Below are positions 17,128 to 27,144 of a stretch of DNA of 56,225 nucleotides, one piece after another. Made by a program: the position numbers and the translations under genes. How positions within the stretch are numbered: the stretch's first letter is position 1; each line of letters opens with the position of its first letter. The notes beneath the pieces are model-generated. The model worked only from the letters and a program-made list of their open reading frames with translations. It did no database searches and was not told the DNA's origin. Origin of the DNA: an uncultured Caulobacter sp. (GTDB taxonomy: Bacteria > Pseudomonadota > Alphaproteobacteria > Caulobacterales > Caulobacteraceae); NCBI GenBank assembly GCA_937991555.1, contig CALKHU010000001.1, forward strand, positions 1-56,225, in the 5' to 3' direction.

Positions 17128-17805
17128 ATGAGCAGCACCCTCCGGGCCGTGATCTTCGACTGTGACGGGGTCCTCATCGACTCCGAGATCCTCGGGCTCG
17201 AGATCGAGATCGAGTTGCTGGCCGCGCACGGACTGGTCTACGCGCCGGCCGACTTCGTCCATCGCTTCATGGGCCTCAACGACGCCGCCTATCACGCGGC
17301 GCTCGACGCCGACTGTCGCGACCGGACGGGGCGCCCGCTGCCGGAAGACGCCCTGCGCGCGGCCCGGGGTCCGCGCTGGGAGGCCTGTGAGCATCGCCTG
17401 ACCGAGGTCGAGGGATGTGCGGCGGCGGTCGCGGCCCTGACCCTGCCCAAGGCGGTCGCCAGCTCGTCCGGCGCGACCTACCTGAGGGACAACCTGCGGC
17501 GCACGGGACTGCTTCCGGCCTTCGACCCGCACGTCTACTCCGCCGACCTGGTGGCGCGGGCCAAGCCGCATCCGGACGTGTTCCTCCACGCGGCCGCGCA
17601 GCTGGGCGTCGACCCCGGGGCCTGCCTGGCCATCGAGGACAGCGTCAACGGCGTCCGGTCCGCCCGGGCGGCGGGCATGACGGTGTGGGGCTTCGCCGGC
17701 GGCGGGCACATGGACGACGCAGCGGCGGCGCGACTGGTCGAGGCCGGGGCCGCCGAGGTGGTGGGGTGCTGGGCGGAAGCGGCCGGGCGGTTCGCGGCCT
17801 TCTGA
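17128..17805 (+). CDS. HAD family phosphatase / beta-phosphoglucomutase-like hydrolase
   Basis: A 225-residue subfamily I HAD protein: motif I FDCDGVLIDSE (D11, D13), a helical cap domain (residues 20-90), motif II VASSSGA, motif III lysine in RAKPHPDVF, and motif IV IEDSVNGV. These enzymes hydrolyse sugar phosphates or phosphoglycolate-like compounds; the substrate is unknown. The ATG is chosen over a TTG five codons upstream that lies within the preceding terminator. GTTATC seven bases before the ATG and lack of a Shine-Dalgarno suggest a leaderless start. Confidence 0.88.
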   Translation: MSSTLRAVIFDCDGVLIDSEILGLEIEIELLAAHGLVYAPADFVHRFMGLNDAAYHAALDADCRDRTGRPLPEDALRAARGPRWEACEHRLTEVEGCAAAVAALTLPKAVASSSGATYLRDNLRRTGLLPAFDPHVYSADLVARAKPHPDVFLHAAAQLGVDPGACLAIEDSVNGVRSARAAGMTVWGFAGGGHMDDAAAARLVEAGAAEVVGCWAEAAGRFAAF

Positions 17806-17854
17806 GGCCCGGACGTCCTTCCCGCGAGGCCGCCGGCCGGCGCCGCGGGCGGCT

Positions 17855-18514
17855 TCAGAGCGCCGACAGGGCCTGGCGCTGGTTTCCCTCCGGGTCGAAG
17901 TTCTCCGGCGCCAGCCAGGCCTTCAGCCGGGCGTCGATCGCCGGCCACTCATGGTCGAGGATGGCGTGGACCTCGGTGTCCCAGTTGCCGCCCTTGAGCC
18001 AGTAGGTCTGGCGCAGCGTGCCCTCGTGGGTGAAGCCGAAGCGGGCGGCGGCGCGGCTCGAGGCGACGTTCTCGGGACTGCAGCGCCATTCCACGCGGCG
18101 GTACCCGCGCGAGAAGATGTAGCCGGCCAGCAGGTGGAACGCCTCGGTGCCGCCCACCCTGCGGGCGAGCGCCGGTCCGAGGTTGAGGCCGACTTCGGTG
18201 ACGCCGGCGTCCGGATTGATGCTGAGCGCCATGTAGAGGCCGGCCGGCGCCGGGCCGCGCGGGTCGGTCCTGTCGACCACCGCATAGAGGCTCTGGGTCG
18301 GCCGCTGGCCGCGGTCTTCCAGCCAGGCGGTGAAGTCCGCGCGGGCGGGAAACGGACCCGAGGGAATCCAGGTCCACAGGTCGTCCGTCGAGCCGATGGC
18401 GTTCCAGAGACCTTCGGCATGCTTCGCCACATCCAGCCGCTCAAGGTCCACCGTCCGGCCGGACAACAGGCCGGCGTCGATCGGCGGGCAGGGGAGCAGC
18501 GGGGCGTCGGACAT
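17855..18514 (-). CDS. GNAT family N-acetyltransferase (RimJ/RimL type)
   Basis: The 219-residue protein has the RimJ/RimL pattern: GRTVDLERLD at the start, an acetyl-CoA site in the region LGPALARRVGGTEAF, and the late ENVASSRAAARFGFTHEGTLRQ and WYxxxD-like segments. Such enzymes acetylate protein N-termini or small amines. The start is the ATG matching the family; an in-frame extension upstream has no features. It is convergent with the HAD gene and divergent from the symporter. Confidence 0.88.
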   Translation of the reverse strand: MSDAPLLPCPPIDAGLLSGRTVDLERLDVAKHAEGLWNAIGSTDDLWTWIPSGPFPARADFTAWLEDRGQRPTQSLYAVVDRTDPRGPAPAGLYMALSINPDAGVTEVGLNLGPALARRVGGTEAFHLLAGYIFSRGYRRVEWRCSPENVASSRAAARFGFTHEGTLRQTYWLKGGNWDTEVHAILDHEWPAIDARLKAWLAPENFDPEGNQRQALSAL

Positions 18515-18708
18515 CGGAGACTCACGGGAAGGGAGCCGCGAGCCTAGAGCCTGACGGGCCCGGATGGAATCATCCGGACCCTGAACCTGGCTCGAGACGC
18601 AGGCATACCCGCTGACGGGCGACCGCGTGCGCCAGGCCGCCGTGGGGAGGCGCATTGCCGAAGCGACTCGGCTGACCCTAGGATCGCCGCCCGTCTTCGG
18701 AGCGCGTC

Positions 18709-19983
18709 ATGTTCAGATCCCTCAGCACCCGGGTGCTTCTGGCGCTGGCCGTCGGTCTCGCCGGCGGCGCCGCGCTCGCGGCCTGGGGCGGCGACGGCGT
18801 CACGGCCTGGACCGACCCGGTCGAGGCCGTGGGCGGGCTGTGGCTGAACGCGCTGCGGATGACCGTCATTCCCCTGGTCTTCTCGCTGCTGGTGACCGGC
18901 GTCGCCTCGGTCAGCGACGCGGCGGCGACCGGACGGCTGGCCGCGCGCGCGATCGGCGTCTTCGCCGTCCTGATCCTCGTCGGCGCCGTCTACTCGACGC
19001 TGGCCACCGGCGGCTTGCTGGCGGTCTGGCCGGTGTCGCCCGAGGGCGCCGAGGCGCTTCGCGCCGGGGCCGGCGCCGCGCCGCCGGGGGCCCTGACGCC
19101 GCCGTCGTTCTCCGACTTCATCAGAACCCTCGCGCCGTCCAATCCGATCCAGGCGGCGGCCGAGGACGCGGTGCTGCCGCTGGTGGTCTTCGGGGTCTTC
19201 GTCGGTTTCGCGGCCACCCGGCTTCCCGAGGACCTGAGGTCGTCGCTGGTGACCTTCTTCCGCGCCGTCGCCGAGACGATGATCGTGATCGTGCGCTGGG
19301 TGCTCTGGGTGGCGCCGGCGGGGGTGTTCGCGCTGTCGCTGGGGGTCGGCCTGCGCGCCGGACTGGGGGCCGTCGGCGTGCTGGTCCAGTATGTGGCCAT
19401 CGTCTCGCTGGTGACGGCCGGTATTTCGCTGCTGCCGTACCTCCTGGTCGCGCTTCGTCGCGGTCCGGTCAGCCTGGGGGACTTCGCCCGCGCCGTGGCC
19501 CCGGTCCAGGTGCTGGCCATCTCCACCCAGTCCTCGCTCGCCTGCCTGCCGGCGATGATCGAGCGCGCCAACGACGACCTGAAGATCCCGCCGCGGGTGA
19601 CCGGGCTGGTCCTGCCCCTGGCGGTGGCCGTGTTCAGGCTGACCAGCACGGTGGCGAACCTGGCCGTCGCCTACTTCATGGCCCACGTCTCCGGCGTCGA
19701 TCCGAGCCTCGGGCAGATCGTCGCCGCCGTCGCGGTCGCCTTCTTCGTCAGCCTCGGGGCGGTCGGGCTGCCGGGACAGGTGTCGTTCTTCGTCAGCATG
19801 ACGCCGATCTGCCTGGCCCTGGGCGTGCCGCTGGAGCTGCTGCCGATCCTGCTGGCGGTCGAGGTCATTCCTGACATCTTCCGCACGATCGGCAACGTCA
19901 CCGGCGACCTCGGCGTCGCCGCCCTGCTCAAGCGCGCCGGAGAGGACGAGGTGATCGTCGATCCGAGGTCCGCGCCCGTCTGA
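18709..19983 (+). CDS. Dicarboxylate/amino acid:cation symporter (DAACS family)
   Basis: A 424-residue inner-membrane protein with about eight hydrophobic helices plus two re-entrant loops. The HP1-like tip STQSSLACLPAMI and the TM7 region FRLTSTVANLAVAYF correspond to the Glt/DctA sodium- or proton-coupled fold. The substrate is probably a C4 dicarboxylate or acidic amino acid but the key C-terminal substrate-binding spelling is divergent. The NMDGT-type TM7 motif is not present in canonical form, so specificity is open. CGGAG precedes the ATG. Confidence 0.88.
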   Translation: MFRSLSTRVLLALAVGLAGGAALAAWGGDGVTAWTDPVEAVGGLWLNALRMTVIPLVFSLLVTGVASVSDAAATGRLAARAIGVFAVLILVGAVYSTLATGGLLAVWPVSPEGAEALRAGAGAAPPGALTPPSFSDFIRTLAPSNPIQAAAEDAVLPLVVFGVFVGFAATRLPEDLRSSLVTFFRAVAETMIVIVRWVLWVAPAGVFALSLGVGLRAGLGAVGVLVQYVAIVSLVTAGISLLPYLLVALRRGPVSLGDFARAVAPVQVLAISTQSSLACLPAMIERANDDLKIPPRVTGLVLPLAVAVFRLTSTVANLAVAYFMAHVSGVDPSLGQIVAAVAVAFFVSLGAVGLPGQVSFFVSMTPICLALGVPLELLPILLAVEVIPDIFRTIGNVTGDLGVAALLKRAGEDEVIVDPRSAPV

Positions 19984-20004
19984 TCCCCGGCCGGCGGCGC
20001 CGGA

Positions 20005-20391
20005 TCAGGCCAGCGAGTGGAAGACCAGCGCGCCGCCCGAGAGAAGCAGGGCCGCGAACGTCAGGATCATTCCGAACATCCGCGCCGGGATCACGTTCCA
20101 GATCAGCCCGATCGCGTGAAGCACCCGGCCGGCGGCCAGTGCGGCGGCGAAGCCGCAGACCCAGATCTGCGGGAAGCCGTTCATCTCCAGCAGGCCGATG
20201 GCGATGATGGCGATCGGCGCATACTCGATGAAATTGCCCTGGGCGCGAATCCGCCGGCTGAAGGCCTCGTCGCCGCCGTCGCCGGTGCTGAGCTGGTTCT
20301 TGCGGCGGTGATTGGCGATCGGAAAGCTGAGCAGCACCAGGAAGAGCGCGGCGGCGCCCGTGAGCAGCGACGTGACCGGAAGCGTTTCCAT
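20005..20391 (-). CDS. MAPEG family membrane protein
   Basis: A 128-residue protein with four hydrophobic helices and the MAPEG signature RRIRAQGNFIEYAPIAI. The family includes glutathione S-transferases and related membrane enzymes; bacterial members are mostly uncharacterised. It lies on its own, convergent with the symporter and divergent from the CPBP protease. Confidence 0.88.
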   Translation of the reverse strand: METLPVTSLLTGAAALFLVLLSFPIANHRRKNQLSTGDGGDEAFSRRIRAQGNFIEYAPIAIIAIGLLEMNGFPQIWVCGFAAALAAGRVLHAIGLIWNVIPARMFGMILTFAALLLSGGALVFHSLA

Positions 20392-20457
20392 GTCTGGTTA
20401 TCCCCTCCCCGAGGAACGCCCTTGAGGGCCGCCGGAGCTTGAAGCAAACACGGCGGT

Positions 20458-20997
20458 ATGCAAGTTCGGCAAACACCGTTCGTCGCGCCCTGGCGCAGGC
20501 TGCGGGCCGGCCTGGCGCGCTGGCCGGACGGACGGGGCTGGGCCCTGGCGGCGGCCGTGGGCGGCCTGGCGCTGGCGGCCGAGCTGGCCATCGGCCTGGC
20601 GGGCGGGTTCCTGAGGCCGGCGCCGCCGGACTGGTCCGTTCTGCCCGGGGCGCTGCTGGTGGCCATGGCCGCGCCGGCCCTCGGCGAGGAGGCGGTGTTC
20701 CGCGGGCTGTTCGTTCCCGACCGCGACGAGACCGCGCGGCCCTGGCCGGCGATCCTGGCCACGACCGTCGTGTTCGTGCTGTGGCATGTGTTCGAGGCGC
20801 TGACCTTCATGCCCGGCGCGGCGCCGGTGTTCCTGCGCGCCGATTTCCTGGCGACGACCGCGGTGCTCGGCCTCGCCTGCGGCTGGCTGCGCTGGCGGAC
20901 CGGATCGCTGTGGCCGGCCGTGGCGCTGCACTGGCTGGAGGTGGCGGGCTGGCAGATCTGGTTCGGCGGCGGGATGGTCGCGAAGGCGATTTCTTGA
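20458..20997 (+). CDS. CPBP family intramembrane glutamic protease
   Basis: A 179-residue membrane protein with the CPBP catalytic motifs: E77-E78 and R82 in GEEAVFRG, H110 in FVLWH, and a later histidine in ALHWLEV. These proteases cut within membranes, like the eukaryotic Rce1 CAAX protease. Bacterial roles range from bacteriocin immunity to surface protein handling, none evident here. The lysK promoter -35 box overlaps the stop region. Confidence 0.88.
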   Translation: MQVRQTPFVAPWRRLRAGLARWPDGRGWALAAAVGGLALAAELAIGLAGGFLRPAPPDWSVLPGALLVAMAAPALGEEAVFRGLFVPDRDETARPWPAILATTVVFVLWHVFEALTFMPGAAPVFLRADFLATTAVLGLACGWLRWRTGSLWPAVALHWLEVAGWQIWFGGGMVAKAIS

Positions 20998-21021
20998 CCC
21001 CGCGCCCCCAGCGCCTATACC
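20994..21021 (+). promoter_or_regulatory. Strong promoter for leaderless lysK mRNA
   Basis: TTGACC, a 16-base spacer and TATACC end seven bases before the lysK ATG. Initiation would fall on or beside the A of the ATG, and there is no Shine-Dalgarno, so the transcript is predicted to be leaderless. The -35 box overlaps the last codons of the CPBP gene. Confidence 0.65.
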
Positions 21022-21028
21022 GCCCGGC

Positions 21029-22711
21029 ATGTTCCAAGGACTGTCCCACACCGCCCGAGACGCCAAGGCCTGGCCGTTCGAGCAGGCCCGCAACCTGCTC
21101 GCCCGTGTCCTGCGCGTCCGCCTGACCGACGCCGAGCGCGATCTCGCCGCCACCCTGATCAACGCGGGGAAGGCCGACGAGGCCGTGAAGACGCTCGAGG
21201 CGCTCGCCAGACCGGTGGTGCTGGAGACCGGCTACGGGCCGTCGGGGCTGCCGCACATGGGCACCTTCGGCGAGGTGGCGCGCACGACGATGGTGCGGAT
21301 CGCCTTCCGCGCCCTGACCGACGACGCCATCCCGACCCGGCTGATCAGCTTCAGCGACGACATGGACGGGATGCGCAAGATCCCGCCGGTGCCGAACGCC
21401 GAGGTGATGGCCCAGGACCTCGACAAGCCGCTGACGGTGGTCCGCGATCCGGCCGGCGAGTATCCGAGCTTCGGCCATCACAACAACGCGCGGCTGCGCG
21501 CCTTCCTCGACAGCTTCGGCTTCGACTACGAGTTCGTGTCGGCGACCGACTGCTATCGCGGCGGCCGGTTCGACCAGACCCTGCTGATCGCGCTGGAGCG
21601 GTTCGACGCCATCCAGAAGATCATGCTGCCGAGCCTCGGCGAGGAGCGGCGCGCGACCTATTCGCCGTTCCTGCCGATCAGCCCGAAGACCGGCAAGGTG
21701 CTGCAGGTCCCGACGCTGGAGCGGAACCTCGAGAAGGGCACGATCGTGTTCCGCGACGAGGACGGCGCGCTGACCGAGGTCCCGGTGACCGGCGGCGGCG
21801 TGAAGATGCAGTGGCGGCCCGACTGGGCGATGCGCTGGACCGCGCTCGGCGTGGACTACGAGATGAGCGGCAAGGACCTGATCGACAGCGTCCGGCTGTC
21901 CAACCAGGTCTGCAAGGTGCTGGGCGGGGTTCCGCCGGAAGGGTTCAACTACGAGCTCTTCATGGACGAGAACAACCAGAAGATCTCCAAGACCAAGGGC
22001 AACGGCCTGACCATGGAGGAGTGGCTGCGCTACGGCGCGCCCGAAAGCCTGGCCTACTACATGTTCCAGAGCCCCAAGTCGGCCAAGAAGCTCTATTTCG
22101 ACGTCATCCCCAAGGCGACCGACGAGTACCTGCAGCAGCTGGACGCCTTCAACCGCAGGAAGGCCGAGGGCGGCGACGAGACCGACGTCAACAACCCGGC
22201 GTGGCACGTCCACATGGGCCGGCCGCCGGCCGCGGGCTCGCCGGTGTCGTTCTCGCTGATGCTCAACCTGGTGTCGGCGGCCAACGCCTCGAGCAAGGAC
22301 ATCCTGTGGGGCTTCCTCAGCCGCTACATCCCCGGCGCGACGCCGGAGACGCAGCCGCTGCTCGATCGCCTGGCCGGCTATGCGATGAACTACTACGAGG
22401 ACTTCGTCCGTCCGACGAAGCGGTTCCGCGCGCCGACCGATCAGGAGCGGGCGGCGATGGAGGACCTGCTGGCGCGGCTGAAGGCCCTGCCGGCCGGGTG
22501 CCAGGACGCCGAGATGATCCAGAACGAGGTCTACGAGGCCGGCAAGGCGGGCGGGTTCGAGCCGCTGCGCGCCTGGTTCCAGGCGCTCTACGAGGTCCTG
22601 CTGGGCCAGAGCCAGGGGCCGCGGTTCGGCTCGTTCGCGGCCATCTTCGGGCTGGATCGCACGATCCGGCTGATCGAGGACGGCCTCGCCGCAAAGCTGG
22701 TCCAAGCCTGA
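21029..22711 (+). CDS. lysK: Class I lysyl-tRNA synthetase
   Basis: The 560-residue protein charges tRNA-Lys. It is the class I (archaeal-type) enzyme: the HIGH-like signature is GPSGLPHMGT in the N-terminal third, and the KMSKS loop is KISKTKGN, followed by an alpha-helical anticodon-binding cage. Class I LysRS is normal in many alphaproteobacteria. Length and motifs are intact. It is monocistronic, from its own promoter to a hairpin after the stop. Confidence 0.96.
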   Translation: MFQGLSHTARDAKAWPFEQARNLLARVLRVRLTDAERDLAATLINAGKADEAVKTLEALARPVVLETGYGPSGLPHMGTFGEVARTTMVRIAFRALTDDAIPTRLISFSDDMDGMRKIPPVPNAEVMAQDLDKPLTVVRDPAGEYPSFGHHNNARLRAFLDSFGFDYEFVSATDCYRGGRFDQTLLIALERFDAIQKIMLPSLGEERRATYSPFLPISPKTGKVLQVPTLERNLEKGTIVFRDEDGALTEVPVTGGGVKMQWRPDWAMRWTALGVDYEMSGKDLIDSVRLSNQVCKVLGGVPPEGFNYELFMDENNQKISKTKGNGLTMEEWLRYGAPESLAYYMFQSPKSAKKLYFDVIPKATDEYLQQLDAFNRRKAEGGDETDVNNPAWHVHMGRPPAAGSPVSFSLMLNLVSAANASSKDILWGFLSRYIPGATPETQPLLDRLAGYAMNYYEDFVRPTKRFRAPTDQERAAMEDLLARLKALPAGCQDAEMIQNEVYEAGKAGGFEPLRAWFQALYEVLLGQSQGPRFGSFAAIFGLDRTIRLIEDGLAAKLVQA

Positions 22712-22724
22712 ACCGAACATAACG

Positions 22725-22753
22725 AGGCGTCCTGATCACGTTCAGGGACGCCT
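22725..22753 (+). terminator. Hairpin after lysK
   Basis: aggcgtcctga pairs with tcagggacgcct with one bulged base. It lies 14 bases after the stop. The T-run is weak, so termination is plausible but not certain. Confidence 0.5.
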
Positions 22754-22814
22754 CCCTATGGTCCTCCTCAACGACGGGCGACAGCCGGTCGGAACCCATC
22801 TGAGGAGAACAACC

Positions 22815-23399
22815 ATGACCCAAGTCCCGAACAAGATCGCCAAGGTCGGTCTGGCCCTCTCCGTGGCCGCCGCGATGACCGCCACCGCCGTCCCGATGAC
22901 CGCCAGCGCCCAGTCGGCCGGCGTCTTCCGCTGCGACGCCCCGGGCTCCAAGCAGGAGAGCGGCGCGGTGATCGGCGCCCTGCTGGGCGGCCTGCTCGGC
23001 AACCAGATCGCTAAGAACGAGCGCACCGCCGGCACGGTGGTCGGCGCGGGCCTCGGGGCCGCGGCCGGCTCCTACATCGGCTGCAAGTCGCAGACGAACG
23101 ACGGCTACGCCCAGGGCGTCTATACCCGCGGCGGCCAGCGCCTGGCCTCCTACGTCCAGCCGGCGCGCTACGAGCGGACCAATGTGCGGATGACGGCGGT
23201 GACCAACGTCAGCCTGCGCGCCGGTCCGTCGACCTCGACCTCGCGGGTCGGCTCCCTGCAGCGCGGCCAGACCTTCCAGGCCGCGGCCTACGCCAACGGC
23301 GGCCAGTGGGTGCTCGTCAGCCGCAACGGCGTCGGCATCGGCTATGTCCACAGCGGCTATGTCCGCCCGGTGAACGGCGGCTACGCCTACTACCGCTAG
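22815..23399 (+). CDS. Secreted glycine-zipper and SH3-domain protein
   Basis: A 194-residue exported protein. Residues 1-33 are a signal peptide ending AQSAG-like; residues 55-95 form a glycine zipper (GAVIGALLGGLLGNQIA, GAGLGAAAGSYIGC) typical of 2TM outer-membrane-associated proteins; residues 125-190 are a bacterial SH3 domain (TNVSLRAGPSTSTSRVGSL, GQWVLVSRNG, GYVHSGYV). A cell-wall binding role in the periplasm is likely. AGGAGA precedes the ATG; 19 upstream in-frame codons are leader, not coding. Confidence 0.85.
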   Translation: MTQVPNKIAKVGLALSVAAAMTATAVPMTASAQSAGVFRCDAPGSKQESGAVIGALLGGLLGNQIAKNERTAGTVVGAGLGAAAGSYIGCKSQTNDGYAQGVYTRGGQRLASYVQPARYERTNVRMTAVTNVSLRAGPSTSTSRVGSLQRGQTFQAAAYANGGQWVLVSRNGVGIGYVHSGYVRPVNGGYAYYR

Positions 23400-23418
23400 G
23401 CCGCATGGCCTGGAGGCG

Positions 23419-23448
23419 AGGGCCGGCTCCGCAGGGGGCCGGCCCTTT
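23419..23448 (+). terminator. Terminator after the SH3 protein gene
   Basis: agggccggc and gccggccct form a nine-pair stem with a ten-base loop, followed by TTC. It sits between convergent genes and may serve both strands. Confidence 0.6.
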
Positions 23449-23459
23449 CGCATGCGCCG

Positions 23460-24104
23460 CTACTGGCTGGCCCAGAGGATGCGGGCGATCCAGGCGACGT
23501 CCTTCCGGTCCAGGGTGCGGCCCGGATAGTCGGGGTTGAGGGATTTCAGCTCGATCGTCCGGGCGGTGATGCGCGCGACCTCCTTGGCCAGGACCTCGCC
23601 GTCGACCGTCTTGACCACCACCCGGTCGCCGCGGCGCGGCTCCCCGCCCGTGGGATCGACGACGATCTGGTCGCCCTCGCGATAGACCGGCGCCATCGAG
23701 TCGCCGCTGATCTCCAGGGCGTAGACCCCCTCGCGGGCGAGGCCGGGAAAGTCGATCTCGTCCCAGCCCTGGCCGACCGGGAATCCGGCGTCGTCGAAAT
23801 AGCCGTCGTCGCCGGCCTGGGCGAACCCGATCAGGGGCACGCCCGCCGACCGGGTGGCGCGGCCGCCCTCGGCCATGGCGGCGAACTCGCTGAACGTCAC
23901 CCCGGTGGCGGCGAGCACCTTCGACAGGCTTTCGGTCGACGGCCAGCGCGGCCGGGCGTCCGGATCGGGCGAGAAGCGCTTGGAGCGGTTGAAGCTGGTC
24001 GGATCCAGCCCCGCGACCTTGGCGAGGGCCGAGGTCGTCATGTCGAACCGCGCGGCCAGCTGGTCGATGGCGGTCCAGATCTGGGCGTGGCTGGGGCGCG
24101 ACAT
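23460..24104 (-). CDS. S24 family (LexA/CI-type) repressor-protease
   Basis: The 214-residue protein has an N-terminal helix-turn-helix region (TTSALAKVAGLDPTSFNRSKR) and a C-terminal S24 self-cleavage domain with Ser136 in GDSMAP and Lys174 in VLAKEV. An Ala97-Gly98 bond in GFAQAGDD lies in the linker where LexA-like proteins cut themselves. RecA-stimulated derepression is thus possible, though many such proteins are not SOS-linked. No phage genes are nearby. There is no Shine-Dalgarno before the ATG. Confidence 0.85.
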   Translation of the reverse strand: MSRPSHAQIWTAIDQLAARFDMTTSALAKVAGLDPTSFNRSKRFSPDPDARPRWPSTESLSKVLAATGVTFSEFAAMAEGGRATRSAGVPLIGFAQAGDDGYFDDAGFPVGQGWDEIDFPGLAREGVYALEISGDSMAPVYREGDQIVVDPTGGEPRRGDRVVVKTVDGEVLAKEVARITARTIELKSLNPDYPGRTLDRKDVAWIARILWASQ

Positions 24105-24165
24105 GGCGGGTCCGCTCGGGTGGGAATAGGAAAATAGTCCAGAGCGGTAGGAATGTATACCTGAA

Positions 24166-24573
24166 TCAGCGGGGCTTCGGGCGGGTCCAGGCGCCGATGG
24201 CCAGGGTGGCCAGCGCGGCGAGGCCGAAGCCGGTCAGCATCCCGGCGTGCAGCCGCACGTCCATGTCGAGGTCGATCCAGCCGGCGACATGGGTCGCCAG
24301 CACCATGGTCTGGAACCCGCAGGCGTAGACCGGCCACGGTCGCGGCGACTTCCAGGCGAGGGCGGCCAGTCCGGCCAGCACCCCGAGGTCGATGGCGAAC
24401 AGGACGGCCAGCCGGGTGGCGTCGAAGGTCACCGCCTCGGCCACCACGACGCCGGCCATGCCCAGGGCGAACAGGCCCGCGCCCCGGCGTTCGACCGTCC
24501 CGCCACGGACGAAGGCCCCGATCGCCGCCGCGAGCAGCAACAGGGCGAAGGCGATCTGGACGGGGGTGAGCAA
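24166..24573 (-). CDS. Four-helix membrane protein of unknown function
   Basis: A 135-residue hydrophobic protein with four likely membrane helices (about residues 5-22, 32-48, 56-73 and 110-127). The loop WIDLDMDVRLHAG is polar and on one side. I do not recognise the family. It lies 61 bases upstream of the S24 repressor on the same strand, so the two may be co-transcribed. Confidence 0.7.
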   Translation of the reverse strand: MLTPVQIAFALLLLAAAIGAFVRGGTVERRGAGLFALGMAGVVVAEAVTFDATRLAVLFAIDLGVLAGLAALAWKSPRPWPVYACGFQTMVLATHVAGWIDLDMDVRLHAGMLTGFGLAALATLAIGAWTRPKPR

Positions 24574-24752
24574 GGTCTGCCGGCTTCCTTCAGCGGCTCC
24601 GTCTGGCCGGCTTGCGCCGCTCGATCGCCCTCGGCCGCGTCGGCGACGATCCCCCTCCGACGTAGACCGTCCCGCGCCCGCTTTGACAAGTTCCCGCAGC
24701 GCCGCGCGCGCCGGGCCGGCCGCGAACGGGCGACTTCACGGATTTGCGATTG

Positions 24753-24780
24753 TTGACGTTGACGTAAAGGGCATTATACG
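24753..24780 (+). promoter_or_regulatory. LiuR-like MerR operator overlapping a promoter
   Basis: ttgacgttgacgtaaa (24753-24768) is a dyad of the form TTnACGTnnACGTnAA, the spelling reported for operators of LiuR, the MerR regulator of branched-chain amino acid and acyl-CoA degradation in proteobacteria. It covers the -35 box (TTGACG) and is followed after 16 bases by TATACG. It lies 52 bases before the MerR gene, so autoregulation is expected. Confidence 0.65.
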
Positions 24781-24820
24781 TTGCCGCCAACAAACAAGAA
24801 CGGTGGCAAGGGAGGAAAAC

Positions 24821-25303
24821 ATGCCGACCGAACTGCGTCGTCCCGAACGGACCTTCACCATCCGCCAGCTCTGCACCGAGTTCAAAGCCACGCCGCGCGC
24901 GCTGCGCTTCTACGAGGACAAGGGGCTGCTGACTCCCGCCCGCGACGGCATGAACCGCGTCTATTCCTACAAGGACCGCGCGCGGCTGATCCTGATCCTG
25001 CGGGGCAAGCGGGTCGGGCTGTCGCTGCAGGAGATCCGCGAGATCTTCGAGCTGTACGACGAGGACGACAACGCGGCGCAGCAGAACGCCCACTCGCTGA
25101 AGAAATTCCGGGAGAAGATCGTCGTGCTGGAGCAGCAGCGCGAGGACATCGACGGCGCCATCGCCGAGCTGCACGCGGCCTGCGAACGGCTGGAGAAGCA
25201 CCTGGCCAACAGCCGGCCGGACCTGCTGCCCAAGGCCGAGGCCTATGAGCAGATGATGCGCGCGCGCGTCGACGGCCACGCGGAGCCGGTCGGCGCGAAG
25301 TAA
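24821..25303 (+). CDS. MerR family regulator, LiuR-like
   Basis: The 160-residue protein has a MerR winged helix (FTIRQLCTEFKATPRALRFYEDKGLLTP), the LILRGKRVGLSLQEIREIFELYD linker typical of LiuR, and a C-terminal coiled coil (about residues 85-130) for dimerisation. No metal-binding cysteines are placed as in MerR or CueR, so a CoA-ester or metabolite signal is likely. It leads the acyl-CoA dehydrogenase genes and has a matching operator upstream. GGGAGG precedes the ATG. Confidence 0.88.
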   Translation: MPTELRRPERTFTIRQLCTEFKATPRALRFYEDKGLLTPARDGMNRVYSYKDRARLILILRGKRVGLSLQEIREIFELYDEDDNAAQQNAHSLKKFREKIVVLEQQREDIDGAIAELHAACERLEKHLANSRPDLLPKAEAYEQMMRARVDGHAEPVGAK

Positions 25304-25351
25304 CGCGCCGACATCCCGCCACAACCAGAACCCCGACCCAACGGAGCGCCC

Positions 25352-27142
<1,791 letters not shown>

Positions 27143-27144
27143 TC

